The notes beneath the pieces were generated by a model that saw only the letters and a program-made list of their open reading frames with translations, was not told the origin of the DNA and did no database searches. Below are positions 34,141 through 45,963 of a DNA stretch of 64,000 bases, in pieces. Each line of letters begins with the position of its first letter. Position 1 is the first letter of the stretch. This DNA comes from Zea mays. Its lineage: Eukaryota > Streptophyta > Magnoliopsida > Poales > Poaceae. The DNA lies in contig NC_050104.1 in NCBI RefSeq assembly GCF_902167145.1, forward strand, positions 11,306,001 to 11,370,000, read 5' to 3'. A program made the position numbers and the translations under genes.

Positions 34141-34153
34141 TGGTATCAAAGCC
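34141..34153 (+). other. Primer binding site of Copia element
   Basis: TGGTATCAAAGCC two bases after the LTR, matching the initiator-methionine tRNA primer site used by most plant Copia elements with one mismatch. Confidence 0.85.
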
Positions 34154-34199
34154 GAGGACTCCATTGTTTGTGGATCTAATCATCCCGGAGTGGAACAAA

Positions 34200-36149
34200 A
34201 TGGCTAGTAACAACAATGTTCACATTGGGAAGCCACCACATTTTGATGGGAATAATTATGACTATTGGAAAATAAGAATGTCAATGCATCTTAGAGCAAT
34301 GAGTGGAAAAATTTGGCCAATTGTCAGGGATGGATTTGTTGTTTTGAAAGAAGATGAACCATCCGTTAGTGATAATGAGAATATCCTCACAAATGATCAA
34401 GCCATGAATGTCTTTTATGATGCTCTTGATATAAATGAATTCAATCGTATCAAGAATCTCACAACCGCTCATGAGATTTGGATTAAGCTAATGGAAATTC
34501 ATGAAGGAACTACAATTGTGAAGAGTGCCAAACTATATGTGTGCAAAGGGAAGTTTGAGCAATTTATTATGAAAGAAGATGAGAGTGTATCCGATATGTT
34601 CAATCGGTTAAATGAGATAGTAAATGAACTCAAGGGACTTGGTTTTAATGTACCGGATGTGGATTTCACTCACAAGTTCTTTAGATCACTTCCAGAGAAA
34701 TATGAGACCATTGTGACAATGTTAGTAAGGAGTGATCTATCTACAACTTCTCCAACCGAAGTATTGGGAGAAATTCTCACTCAAGATATATTTAAGAAGT
34801 CGCAAGCCGATGCTCTAAGTTTGGCAAAGAAGGTGAAAAATGAATCAATTGCTCTAAAAGCTAAAGCCTCAAAGGCTATTGAAAAGGAAGAGAGTAATGA
34901 TGAAGAAAATGAAAGTGAGAGTGATGGTGACATGGCTCTATTTGTAAGGAAATTCAATAAATTCATGAAGATGAAGAGAGGTCAACCTAGAAGAGGTCAA
35001 ACATCTAGAAGAAGTGCTTTCAATGATAGAAAGTGTTTTGAGTGTGGGGAACCCGGTCACATTGCCATGAATTGCCCAAGCAAGAAGAAGAAGGGCAAAG
35101 ATGAAAGTGACAAGAAGAAAAAGAAATACTTTAACAAGAAGAAAGATGGCAAAGCCTACTTAGTTGAATGGGACTCCGATGATAGCTCGGATGATGATGA
35201 TGATGACACCTCATCCAAGCTTAATGCCGGAATTGCCATAAAGGAAGCTCCCTCACTTTTCTCATCCCCCCATTGTCTCATGGCAAAGGGAGATGCTAAG
35301 GTAAAAATCATCACCGATTTAAATGATATAAAAGATGATGATGATATCGATGATGTTGATGATGATGGCTATTCATATGATGATCTTGTTAGAATGTTAG
35401 GTGAGGCTGATGACTACATGCACAAAGAAAAAGAAAAATTTAAGACCTTGAAGGAATTGTATAAAAACCTTCAAGTGTCTTTTGAGGAGCTCAAGACCTC
35501 TCACAATGACCTAAAAGAAAATTGTGAGAAGCTTGCGGATGCTCAAAAATCATCTATTGTGCATGAAGTTAAGGTGGTCACTAAGGATATTGGAGTCACT
35601 TGTGACTTACTTGATGGTATCACAAGTGAATCACTATCTACTAACTCTATTTGTGATAAATGCAAAATTTCTCTCAATGATAACATTGCTCTTGATGAAT
35701 CAAAAATTATTGTTGAGAATGAAGTGTTAGTAGATAGAGTAAACACTCTAACTCATGACCTAGAAAAGGCATATGGTGGTAAGGCCAAATTGAATTTCAT
35801 ATTGGGAAGTCAACGATGCTCTCTTAACCGTGAAGGTCTTGGATATGTTCCCAAGAAAGGAAAGAATGCTTTTGTAAAGCAAAAGACATTGTTTGTGAAA
35901 GAATGTGACAAAGTGTGTCACAAGTGTCACAAAAAGGGACATGTTAAGAAAAATTGTCCCAAGTTCAAAAATGTATCCTCCACTTGTTTTGAGCATTGTT
36001 ATGTTCTTTCTCATAATGCAAAAGGTGTTCATGCTAAATTTGTTGGTACTTCAATTGTTGGAAACAAAAAGAAAGCTATTTGGGTGCCAAAGACCTTGGT
36101 CACTAACATCCAAGGACCCAAGCAAGTTTGGGTACCTAAAAGAGATTGA
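34200..36149 (+). CDS. Copia Gag (649 aa from ATG at 34200)
   Basis: The frame is open from 34140, but the ATG at 34200 begins MASNNNVHIGKPPHFDGNNY, the usual start of Copia Gag; the extra upstream codons overlap the primer site. The UBN2-type gag domain (YDYWKIRMSMHL onward) is followed by a CCHC zinc knuckle CFECGEPGHIAMNC at about residue 278, an Asp-rich stretch, a helical region and a second knuckle CHKCHKKGHVKKNC at about 572. Forms the particle shell. Ends TGA at 36147-36149, in a different frame from pol, so Pol needs recoding or splicing. Confidence 0.93.
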   Translation: MASNNNVHIGKPPHFDGNNYDYWKIRMSMHLRAMSGKIWPIVRDGFVVLKEDEPSVSDNENILTNDQAMNVFYDALDINEFNRIKNLTTAHEIWIKLMEIHEGTTIVKSAKLYVCKGKFEQFIMKEDESVSDMFNRLNEIVNELKGLGFNVPDVDFTHKFFRSLPEKYETIVTMLVRSDLSTTSPTEVLGEILTQDIFKKSQADALSLAKKVKNESIALKAKASKAIEKEESNDEENESESDGDMALFVRKFNKFMKMKRGQPRRGQTSRRSAFNDRKCFECGEPGHIAMNCPSKKKKGKDESDKKKKKYFNKKKDGKAYLVEWDSDDSSDDDDDDTSSKLNAGIAIKEAPSLFSSPHCLMAKGDAKVKIITDLNDIKDDDDIDDVDDDGYSYDDLVRMLGEADDYMHKEKEKFKTLKELYKNLQVSFEELKTSHNDLKENCEKLADAQKSSIVHEVKVVTKDIGVTCDLLDGITSESLSTNSICDKCKISLNDNIALDESKIIVENEVLVDRVNTLTHDLEKAYGGKAKLNFILGSQRCSLNREGLGYVPKKGKNAFVKQKTLFVKECDKVCHKCHKKGHVKKNCPKFKNVSSTCFEHCYVLSHNAKGVHAKFVGTSIVGNKKKAIWVPKTLVTNIQGPKQVWVPKRD

Positions 36150-36162
36150 TTTCCTTTTGTAG

Positions 36163-39100
36163 GTAAACTACAAGGCGGGAGGGAATCATTGGGTGTTAGA
36201 TAGTGGATGCACTCAACACATGACCGGAGATATGAAAATGTTTACCCAAATGAGTGAGGAAGATTGCTCAAATTATGATAGTATCACATTTGGAGATAAT
36301 CGCAAAGGAAAGGTTAAAGGTTTGGGTAAAATTGTTATTTCAAATGATCATTCTATATCAAATGTGCTCTTGGTTGAGTCCTTGAACTTTAATTTACTTT
36401 CCGTAGCTCAATTATGTGATTTAGGATTTTGTTGCAATTTCACGGTTGAAGATGTTATTATCTCTAGTGTTGATGGTAGCAATCTTAAGTTTAAAGGTTT
36501 TAGACATGAAAATCTTTATCTTGTTGATTTCTCTTCTAATGAGGCAAAGCTCACAACTTGCCTATTCTCAAAAGCTTCACTAGGTTGGTTATGGCATAGA
36601 AGACTTGGTCATGTTGGAATGAAGCAACTCAATCGGTTAACCAAGCATGACTTAGTTCGTGGCTTAAAAGATGTGAAGTTTGAGAAGAACAAATTATGTA
36701 GCTCTTGTCAAGCCGGGAAGCAAGTGGCAAACACTCATCCAAATAAAAGTCAAATGTCCACTCATCGACCTTTGGAATTACTTCACATGGATTTATTTGG
36801 GCCCACATCTTTTGTAAGTATTGGTGGTAATTCTTATTGTCTTGTGATTGTGGATGACTATTCAAGATTTACTTGGGTTTACTTTCTTCAAGACAAATCT
36901 AATGTGTTTGAAACATTCAAGTCATTTGCTATATTGGCTCAAAATCAATTTGATTTCGACATCAAAAAGGTTAGAAGTGATAATGGGTCGGAATTCAAAA
37001 ATGCGAGAATTGATGAATATTGTGATGACAAGGGTATTAAACATGAATTCTCTTCCAAATATACCCCGGAACAAAACGGTATTGTTGAAAGAAAGAATAG
37101 AACTCTCATTGATATGGCTAGGTCTATGTTAGCGGAATATAGTATATCGGATTCTTATTGGGCCGAGGCAATAAATACCGCTTGTCATTCATCAAATAGA
37201 CTATATTGTCACAAGCTCTTGAAGAAAACTCCATATGAATTGCTCATTGGTAGAAAGCCAAATATCTCATATTTTAGGGTATTCGGTTGCAAATGTTATA
37301 TTTTGAGAAAGGGAAGCCGACTTTCTAAATTTGAGAAGAAATGTGATGAGGGTTTTCTTCTTGGATATTCATCAAATAGTAAAGCTTATAGAGTCTTCAA
37401 CAAAACTCATGGTATTATTGAGGAAGCATATGATGTTGAATTCGATGAAACAAATGGGTCTCAAGATGAGAGTGATAATCTCGATGATGTTGGGGGAACT
37501 CAATTGATAAATGCAATGAAAACAATGGCCATTGGTGAAATAAAACCAAAGGAAGATGATGATGAAAATAGTGTGGTTGTCATTCCTTCATCCTCAACTC
37601 TAAATGAGGAAGATCACCAAAGCCAACAACATAATGAAACCGTGGATACTCATGATCAAGGTACTTCAAGACTTTCGGTTCCTCCTAATGCTTCAACTAG
37701 CAATTATCAAACAGTATCAAGAATTCATCATTCCATTATGAAGGATCACCCGGTTGATCAAATTGTGGGTGATATTAGTAAGGGTGTTCAAACTCGCTCT
37801 CGCATAGCTTCGTTTTGTGAACATTTCTCTTTTGTATCTTGTATGGAACCTAACCGTGTAGATGAAGCTCTACTTGATGTTGATTGGGTGAATGCAATGC
37901 ATGAAGAATTAAATAACTTCGCTCGAAATGAAGTTTGGGAGCTTGTTGAGAGACCAAAGAACCACAATGTTATTGGTACAAAATGGGTGTTTCGCAACAA
38001 GCACAATGAAGATGGTATGGTAGTAAGAAACAAGGCAAGATTAGTTGCACAAGGATATACTCAAATTGAGGGATTGGATTTTGGTGAGACATTTGCTCCC
38101 GTGGCAAGATTAGAAGCAATCCGGATTCTACTTGCTTATGCTTGTGCACATAATATCAAGCTCTACCAAATGGATGTAAAGAGTGCCTTTCTAAATGGTA
38201 AGATTAGTGAACTAGTGTATGTTGAACAACCTCCCGGTTTTGAGGACCCCAAAAGACCTAACCATGTGTTCAAGCTTTCTAAAGCTCTTTATGGGCTTAA
38301 GCAAGCTCCACGCGCGTGGTATGAAAGGCTTAGGGATTTCTTGCTTTCCAAAGACTTCAAAATTGGGAAGGTTGACACTACTCTATTCACTAAAAGAATT
38401 GGCAAAGACCTATTTGTTTGTCAAATCTATGTTGATGATATTATTTTTGGATCTACTAATGAATTATTTTGTGAGGAATTCGGAAAAATGATGTCAAAAG
38501 AATTTGAAATGTCTATGATAGGAGAATTGAGCTTCTTTCTTGGCCTTCAAATTAAACAATTGAAAGATGGAATTTTTATAAGTCAATCAAAATATTTGAA
38601 GGACATGCTCAAGAAGTTTGGTTTAGAGAATGCAAAGCCTATCAAGACTCCAATGGCAACAAATGGTCATCTAGACTTAGATGAAGGAGGTACTATGGTT
38701 GATCAAAAACTTTATCGTTCAATAATTGGTAGTTTGCTTTATATTACCGCATCTAGGCCCGATGTTATGTTTAGTGTATGCATGTGTGCTCGATTTCAAG
38801 CTTCACCTAGAGAGATTCACTTGAAAGCCGCTAAAAGAATTCTAAGATATTTGAAGTACACTCCCAATATTGGTCTATGGTATCCCAAATGTGCCCAATT
38901 TGAATTAATTGGATATTCGGATTCGGACTATGCGGGGTGCAAAGTTGATAGAAAAAGCACCTCCGGTTGTTGTCAATTTCTTGGTAGATCTCTTGTTTCA
39001 TGGTCTTCTAAGAAACAAAATTCGGTTGCTCTCTCTACCGCCGAAGCGGAATATATATCGGCCGGAAATTGTTGTGCTCAACTATTATGGATGAAACAAA

Positions 39101-39381
39101 CCTTATTGGATTATGGAATCATTTTCAAGAATGTGCCTCTCATGTGAGATAATGAGAGTGCGGTAAAATTGGCTACCAATCCGGTCCAACATTCAAGAAC
39201 TAAGCATATTGATATACAGCATCACTTCTTAAGAGATCATGTTGGCAAGGGAGATATCTCTATTTATTCCATAGGCACGGATGATCAATTAGCAGACATT
39301 TTTACAAAGCCTTTGGATGAAACACGATTTTGTTCTCTTAGAAGTGAAATGAATGTGATCGATCTCTCAAATGTGGCTTGA
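36163..39381 (+). pseudogene. Copia Pol with premature TGA in RNase H
   Basis: The frame opens at 36163, just after a TAG (36160-36162). Protease [16 protein letters not shown]-preintegrase [10 protein letters not shown] with CSSC. Integrase D (HMDLFGP), D (RSDNGSEF) and E (NGIVERKNR). RT with [22 protein letters not shown] and YVDD (about 38434). RNase H with SDSDYAGC and STAEAEY. A TGA at 39145-39147 replaces the Cys codon usual before DNESAVKLA, cutting off the last 78 residues (39148-39381), which otherwise stay in frame to ADIFTKPL. All catalytic motifs are present before the stop, but RNase H is truncated, so autonomous activity is doubtful. Confidence 0.92.
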
Positions 39382-40287
39382 AGTTGACTACGCATGTGTC
39401 GTGCTGCATCTTGGTTCTACATATGCTCTTTATGCTTTTTATTTGACATTATTGATGCATTTTTCATTCTAAATTGCTCTAGATAGTTTAATGCAAAAAT
39501 TTGCATAACTCAATTACATAATATGAATATGCATGCATACTAACTCTTGGATTGGTCGAAATGTCCATTTATGAGCACCAATTCGGATTTGAAATTCAAA
39601 ATCAGAAAGTGGACAGACATTGGAATACTGAGTATCAGGTCGCGGACCGTCCGCCCATGGACCGCGGACTGTCCGCGGAATCAGGAACTGGACAGTCCGA
39701 TCAGCAATGCAGACCGTCTGAACTCATCAGGGCGCGGACCGTCCGCCGCCCCTGCGCGGACCGTCCGCGACAGGCAGTAAAAGCAGGCAGAGACCGTAGA
39801 CTTGTCATTTGTGTTACTTGTTCCTTCTCTCTTGCTCTCCTCTCGCCAAATAAACTCCTTTGTCGACTGTGCGCGGACGGAGAAGTGACGTTGTGCACGG
39901 ATAGTCCGACAACTTGTGGCAACGTTCGATCAACATGTCTTCATCACGGTATTTCATAAATCTTGTGGATTTCATCAAATTTCTTCAAGTTTTGCGATTA
40001 TTTGGGTTTCCTCTCTGATCTGAAATTAAGCAGTGGTTTTACATATCTGATTGGTGGGATTGATGGTATTACTCACTATGAATGTTGTGACAAATTTTGA
40101 ACTCGGTTGGATGGGTATTCTCTGCACAATCCTCACTTCAACATTTGTGGCGGCTAGGGTTCCTTGAGTCGCCACTGGTCGGTCGCGGACCGTCCGCCTA
40201 GTGGGCGCGGACTGTTCGGCCCCCTAGCGCGGACCGTCCGAACCCTGGCAGAGCATTGCAAGTTCTATTCCTTTCTATTGTGGTGAT
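39382..40287 (+). other. Leader between pol and ORF3 of Copia element
   Basis: Non-coding. Palindrome arrays at 39643-39772 and 40188-40240. A splice-acceptor-like TATTGCAG at 40324-40331 precedes the ORF3 text SGFGGLRKK in frame, so ORF3 may be made from a spliced subgenomic RNA; this is inference. Confidence 0.5.
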
Positions 40288-41883
40288 TTGTATCAACTAT
40301 TTATCTATGGATGTCTGTCACATTATTGCAGTGGTTTTGGTGGTCTCCGCAAGAAACTTGCAGGTCGCTTTAAATCAAAGCGTCCTCGTGGAGGTGATGA
40401 TGACTATACACCGACCACTGATTCAGAGGCCCAATCCTCAGCTGGGGGCACTGAATCTATGGATACTGAGGACTTTCCCCATGTCCATCCTGATTATCCC
40501 ATTGACACCACTGGATGGATCTTTCCAAAGCGAAGGTTTTCTATGGCTGAGTACTGCTCAAGACGGACTGTGAACCAGTACACTCTGCCATCTGACACCA
40601 ATATTCAATTTTTCCACACTCAGCTGCAGTTTGATGTCTTTTGGGGCACCTTGGTGGATACAAATTTTCATAAGCATCAAGTGATTGATTGGTCCTTCTT
40701 GCTAAGTCAATCAGTCATGGAGGGTCTGATCCCTAAGTTTGAAACGTGTGGACTGTATCAGTTTATGGGGCAACACACAGACTTCAATGAAATGGCTGTT
40801 AAGCAATTCCTGGCTACCTCGGAGATTGATATAGAAGCAGAATCTATCACTTGGATGACTGGCTTCAAGCGCTATTCTGCTTCTTTTGCTGACTTTGCCA
40901 CTGCCAACAGTCTGGATTATGGCACCATTTCTGCTGGGCTGGATCTTTATACTGAGGATAATTTTGAGGATTTCGTGCAATTTTATGAGCCAGCCAGACT
41001 AGGAATACCCAGGAGATTTGGAGAGACAGTAGGACTCAGACATCATCCTGCTGTAATCAACAAGATTGCCAGAGTCACCATTCTTCCCAAGAGTGGTGAT
41101 AAGAGTAAAATAAGAGATAAGTTCTGGAACATCATCCAGCACATCATGAATGGTGAAGTCATGAATATTGTTCTTTTCATGATGAGACAGCTTAATGATT
41201 TGAAAATGGACAAGAATCAAAATTTAGCATATGCTCCTTACATTATGGCTCTCATCAAATCCAAGACAAGATTTGAGGGCCCATGCGAGATTGTTCACAC
41301 ACCATTCAGACCTTTTAAGAATGAGATAGGGTTTCTCACCAGGCCACTCACTCCCTTTCCAGATGATGAGGAAGACCCTGGCTATGAGGGTGGAGCAGCT
41401 CCTAATGTTGAGGGCGAGCAGATGCCTCCTCCTCCACCTCCTCCTCAGCCTCAGCAATATTGGGAGCCTGGTCCAGGGTACTTTGATCCTTATTTTCACA
41501 ATATGCAGCAGGGGCTTGAGACTCATATTGATACTCGCTTTGAGGGTATGATGACACATGTGGATCACCGCCTCGATGACATGCAGTCTCGCTTTGACAG
41601 TGACTGGGATGCGCTCAACTCTGAGTTTTCTGAGTTTCGTGATCAAATTCACACTAATGTCACTGATCCTATCATGACCAGGCTGAATAATATGCAACAG
41701 AGTTTTCAAGATAACATGGGTGCTCTCTCCAGTCAATTTGACAATCTTTCTACAAATGACAGCATGCATGATATAAGTCAGAGGCAGCAGCAACTCCAGC
41801 AGGATTTTAGCCAGTTCTCCTCCCTGTTTGACACTTTTAGCACTCACTACTACAACATGCATCCTCCGCCTAGTGATCAGTGA
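40288..41883 (+). CDS. Third ORF of Copia element, unknown function (531 aa)
   Basis: Long open frame in the env-like position between pol and the 3' LTR. The N-terminal part is basic (KKLAGRFKSKRPRGG) and then acidic. A folded-looking middle follows (about 70-365; contains RRFSMAEYCSRRTVNQY). Then comes a proline run at about 380, and a C-terminal Gln/Met-rich heptad region (about 400-530) likely to form a coiled coil. No convincing signal peptide, transmembrane anchor or fusion peptide is seen; the first ~20 residues are mildly hydrophobic but may be upstream of the true exon start (40330). It resembles the extra ORF of SIRE/Maximus-type elements. Its role is unknown. Confidence 0.75.
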   Translation: MYQLFIYGCLSHYCSGFGGLRKKLAGRFKSKRPRGGDDDYTPTTDSEAQSSAGGTESMDTEDFPHVHPDYPIDTTGWIFPKRRFSMAEYCSRRTVNQYTLPSDTNIQFFHTQLQFDVFWGTLVDTNFHKHQVIDWSFLLSQSVMEGLIPKFETCGLYQFMGQHTDFNEMAVKQFLATSEIDIEAESITWMTGFKRYSASFADFATANSLDYGTISAGLDLYTEDNFEDFVQFYEPARLGIPRRFGETVGLRHHPAVINKIARVTILPKSGDKSKIRDKFWNIIQHIMNGEVMNIVLFMMRQLNDLKMDKNQNLAYAPYIMALIKSKTRFEGPCEIVHTPFRPFKNEIGFLTRPLTPFPDDEEDPGYEGGAAPNVEGEQMPPPPPPPQPQQYWEPGPGYFDPYFHNMQQGLETHIDTRFEGMMTHVDHRLDDMQSRFDSDWDALNSEFSEFRDQIHTNVTDPIMTRLNNMQQSFQDNMGALSSQFDNLSTNDSMHDISQRQQQLQQDFSQFSSLFDTFSTHYYNMHPPPSDQ

Positions 41884-42500
41884 GGCCTCTCCTTTATGGC
41901 AATTGATGCCAAAGGGGGAGAGAAGTGATGAGAAGAGAAGTTGTCTGGCGTCTCCTTCAGGGGGAGTTGGTGGTCTATGTGGACATTAAGACCATGCATA
42001 TGCATTTTACCTTTTCATGCCGCATGCATTAGTTTATGTCTTACGCATTTGCAACTGGTTTGAACTGTTAACTCTATGTCGTATGTCTGTGGACTATTAT
42101 CTGTAATATTCTGTGGGATGAACTATGTTTTAGTTCAAATTACTCTGTGTGTGGTTAATCGAGGAGTGATTATAATTGCTGCGCTTACTCTACGGATCAT
42201 CTCTTGTATGCCTCGATAACCATGATTGTAGGAAAGTCTCCATCAAACTCCAATATATTATGTGTGTTATATCTTCAGCTTCAAATAATCCTGCACACAC
42301 TTAGGGGGAGCCTTTCTTACATACTGAGTTTTTATTGGGATTTATCTATCTCTCGGACAGAACTTCAAATCAAGATAAGTCCTATGAAACTCATCTCCAA
42401 GATCTATCTTATACCTTAGGTATGAGGGAGATTTGGAAAAACTAAACTTCTCTTTAATATACTATGTAGTGTTGTCATCAATTACCAAAAAGGGGGAGAT
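41884..42500 (+). other. Repeated polypurine boxes before Copia 3' LTR
   Basis: GGGGGAG boxes near 41911, 41960, 42303 and 42491. The last, AAAAAGGGGGAGAT, directly abuts the 3' LTR and is the functional polypurine tract. Multiplied polypurine boxes are a known trait of SIRE/Maximus elements. Confidence 0.7.
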
Positions 42501-45500
42501 TGTGAATCATCTAGGCCCCTTTGGTGATGTTTTGGTAATTAATGACAACTGCTTGTGGACTAACGATTCTTCGAGAAATAAGAATGCAGGGTTGGACCAC
42601 ATAAAACAAGAAATGTTGGAGAATCATAAACATTGGTTGTGGATCAGATAAAGGCAAAGGTATAATATAGGTTTTGTTTTTGCCGGTCTTGAGGAGTTGT
42701 AACACCCGGATTTTAGGGGTCCAAAACCCGGGCGCTAACATAAACACCAGGTATGCTGGGACCAAGTCTCACACATATGATGTAAAGTGGCACAGGATCG
42801 AATGTCACATCTTTATATATAACAGGAGTTCTATACAAATAATAGTTACATTATAAGGAGACAACGGTCCAGCAACCCAAAGTTGACTGGGAGACGACGG
42901 CCTAGACCTCTCACGAACACATCGCAGCATCCTCCAAGCGCCTCATCCTGCGGTACCTGTTCTTGACCTGTGTGGTGTGTGAGACAGCAAGAGTGAGCTC
43001 ACATACGTTCATCGCTCAACAAGTTGTGGGGAATAATGTGCATGAACTCGCCAAAGGTGGGAGCTCACGTGAAGTGTAAGGCTTACCAAAGAGGATGGTT
43101 AGAGCTGAGCATTGCTTTTAAAGTTGGTCAAAATTTTATTAGCAGTTACTAAGTATAAATAAATACCAACCCAGTTAAATAGTAGAACAAAAGTAACAAC
43201 TTCACCTGCGATGCAATGCATATGACAAATTGAGTTTAAGTTCCATAATTTAATCATGTGAGGGTCCGAGCTGCTCATGACCGTGAGCACGGCTAGTATA
43301 CTAGTTTTACACTCTGCAGAGGTTGCGCATCTTTACCCACAAGTCGTGTATCCCATGTCGCCTGGGTTTGCAAGGCCCTTAGACACTACCGAGGTGAATG
43401 GCTAGGGATCCACTACGAGGCCTTTACAAAGTTCCACTAGCTTCCGAAAACCCGCTACAGTTTATAGGAAGTTCCAATGCAGGAATCCCTTGCAGGACCG
43501 CCATCGCAGCAAAATCCTCCCGAGGGCCTCCCTACACTGACCACTCCCCTACTGCCCTTGCCCCTTTCGGGTAAGGTAGTCTTCCACTAGCTTTCCTAAT
43601 TAATCAGCCAAGGGCGTCCCATTAAACCCTTGTGGTAGCACTGTTTTCCCGGGTGGTCGCTCCATGTTCCAATTAACATAATGATCTTATCATGAACAGT
43701 AATAATAATCATATAATAAAAGTGTGATCATGAATAATATACCTTCATACCCAAAACCACATAAAGCACTAGCAAGTACTACCCAAAAAGTTCAGTGGTA
43801 AACAAGGTGTAAAGATAGACAAACTAGGGTAACCTATTGGGTCCCATCAAAATTAACCTATGCAGATCATTATGATTAATTAGAATATGAGTGGGTAAAA
43901 AGAAGTGATCAAGGGCACAACTTGCCTGGGTCTTGAGATTCCAGGTACCAGGATGATCTTCAGATCCTCGTGACCTCACTGCTAGTCGTAGCAATACAAA
44001 CATACATGGTATAGGCAAAATTAACATTACACCAAACATATATGCAAAATACATATTAATATTCTACATATTAAAATAAGATCACAGGAAAAAGAATTAT
44101 TAATTTTGGAGTTGTGGATTTTAAGTTATGAATTTTCAAAGGTCTTATGTGTTTAAAATGGATTAAGTGAGAGATTAAATTTCTAATTGTTTTCATGACA
44201 AAACAGAGGCTCTAAGTGATAGAGAATTAAATTATAAAAATTTAGAAAGTGGAATGGACTAATTTGGAGCAAGTATGAATTTTCTATGAATTTATCAAGT
44301 TTTAGTAATTATTTTCATATTAAAAATCCATTTTCTATTTCATTTATTCAAATTAAATGGGTTCTGGACTGGGCCTCAATTTCAGGAAAGTGCAGGGGGT
44401 TCTGGCGCAAGAATCCCGAGACACAGGGAACAGGGTCCCTGGACGGCGGGTTTATTTCAAATAAGTGGAGGGGCTCTTTAACAAAAGCGCCAGCGCGAAG
44501 GGGTATCGGATGGGCTGAGCCGTCCGATCAGAAACGGAGGGCTCAGATTAGATCTGGGTTCCCGTGGACCGGTATGCACCCAGAGCCGTTGGATCCCAGA
44601 TCCGCGGTCCACGATTTAAAACGGCATGACCCTAACGCTGTCCGTCCGATCTCATCTCAACGGCTCCGATCCAAACGCGCGAAGGGGTATCCTTACGATC
44701 TAATCTCGACCGTCGATGATCAGATCAACGGTGACCGTGCGTCTTCCTCTTCCCACCAACCGAGCAGGGTGCTTCGCCGTCGTCGTGCGGTGGAGATGAA
44801 CGGCTGTGACCCCAATCGGCCACCCCCGAGCACCATTGTCAAATTAAACGAAGCTACACGGTGTGCGCGGCATCACGGTCACAATGGATGTATTCTTACC
44901 GGCATTAAGGTATGGATGAAGCTCGGCCACGGCGCGGTGCGGATCCACGGTGGTGATGAACTACGACGAGCAATTGCCGCCCACTGGCCATCGAATCCGA
45001 CCCGGGATCGGTTCCTACACCTGCGGCGGAACCCTCCAATGCTCTCGGTACGCACCGCCGCGGCCAAGGAATCGACAGCAGCAGCGTCGACGGCGGCGGC
45101 GCGTAGAGTTTCTGGTGGCGGCGATTTTTGTTCAGGGGGAAAGGGTCTGCGCAAGCCTCTGACCGGACCCAAAGTTCCGGCAACGGCGAGGGAGCAGCTA
45201 CGGCGGAAACTGAGCTTCACGGCCCTCCATCCTCAATGCGCTCTCTCAACTCTCTCTCGGTTCGGCGATGGTGGCCCAGCCCTTGATTCTTATACCCAGG
45301 TTGGGGGGGGTCGGACCCGGCAGGTACGGCGAGTTGTTGCACGGACCCCGAGGGAAGCGGCGGCAGATTCGGCTGGAGAGGGCGAGGGCGAGATTCGCGC
45401 GATGGTGACGGTGTTCGTCGCGGCAACAGACATCGCACGGCGCGCGTGGAGTTCGGAAGGAAGACGGAGACGACCCGACAGATGGGCCCCGCAACGTCAG

Positions 45501-45963
45501 CGAGAGAGGGGGAGTACGTAGGCGCGGCTGAGCCACCGATGGCTCAGGCCCACTTGTCGGCGTGGAGAGCAAAGCGCAGATAGCGAGCGGGCCGCGCGTA
45601 AGGAAAGGAGGTGGGCCGCGACCAGGTGAATCCGACCCACAAACAGTTTACTCCTTTTATTTCTTTTCTATTTCTATTTTCCTTTCCTCTTTTCTAAAGT
45701 CAAAAATCAATTCGAATTCGAATTTAGTTTCAAACCTTGTGCAAGTTTATTCTCCAGTCATGTTGTGAAATGAAAAATACCAATTTTTGAAATATATTTA
45801 TATTATTTTTATCTTCATAACATTTCTCCTTTTCCTTTTAAACCCTAGTTTCCAATGTAGGGCTTAATCCAATTTCTAGTCATTTTATATTATTGTTATT
45901 TTTATCTAATGCACAAACATAGAAACTCCAATATGATGCACAAGTTGACATTAGTCATTTAAC

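Noticed and set aside
40288..41883. Retroviral-type envelope gene
   Set aside because: Env-like position only; no clear signal peptide, transmembrane anchor, fusion peptide or cysteine pattern.
44286..45521. 411-residue ORF and its repeats at 46115, 47692 and 52750
   Set aside because: GC-rich LTR sequence repeated by duplication; no domain recognised, a single extra G changes the frame in copy C, and element orientation is opposite.
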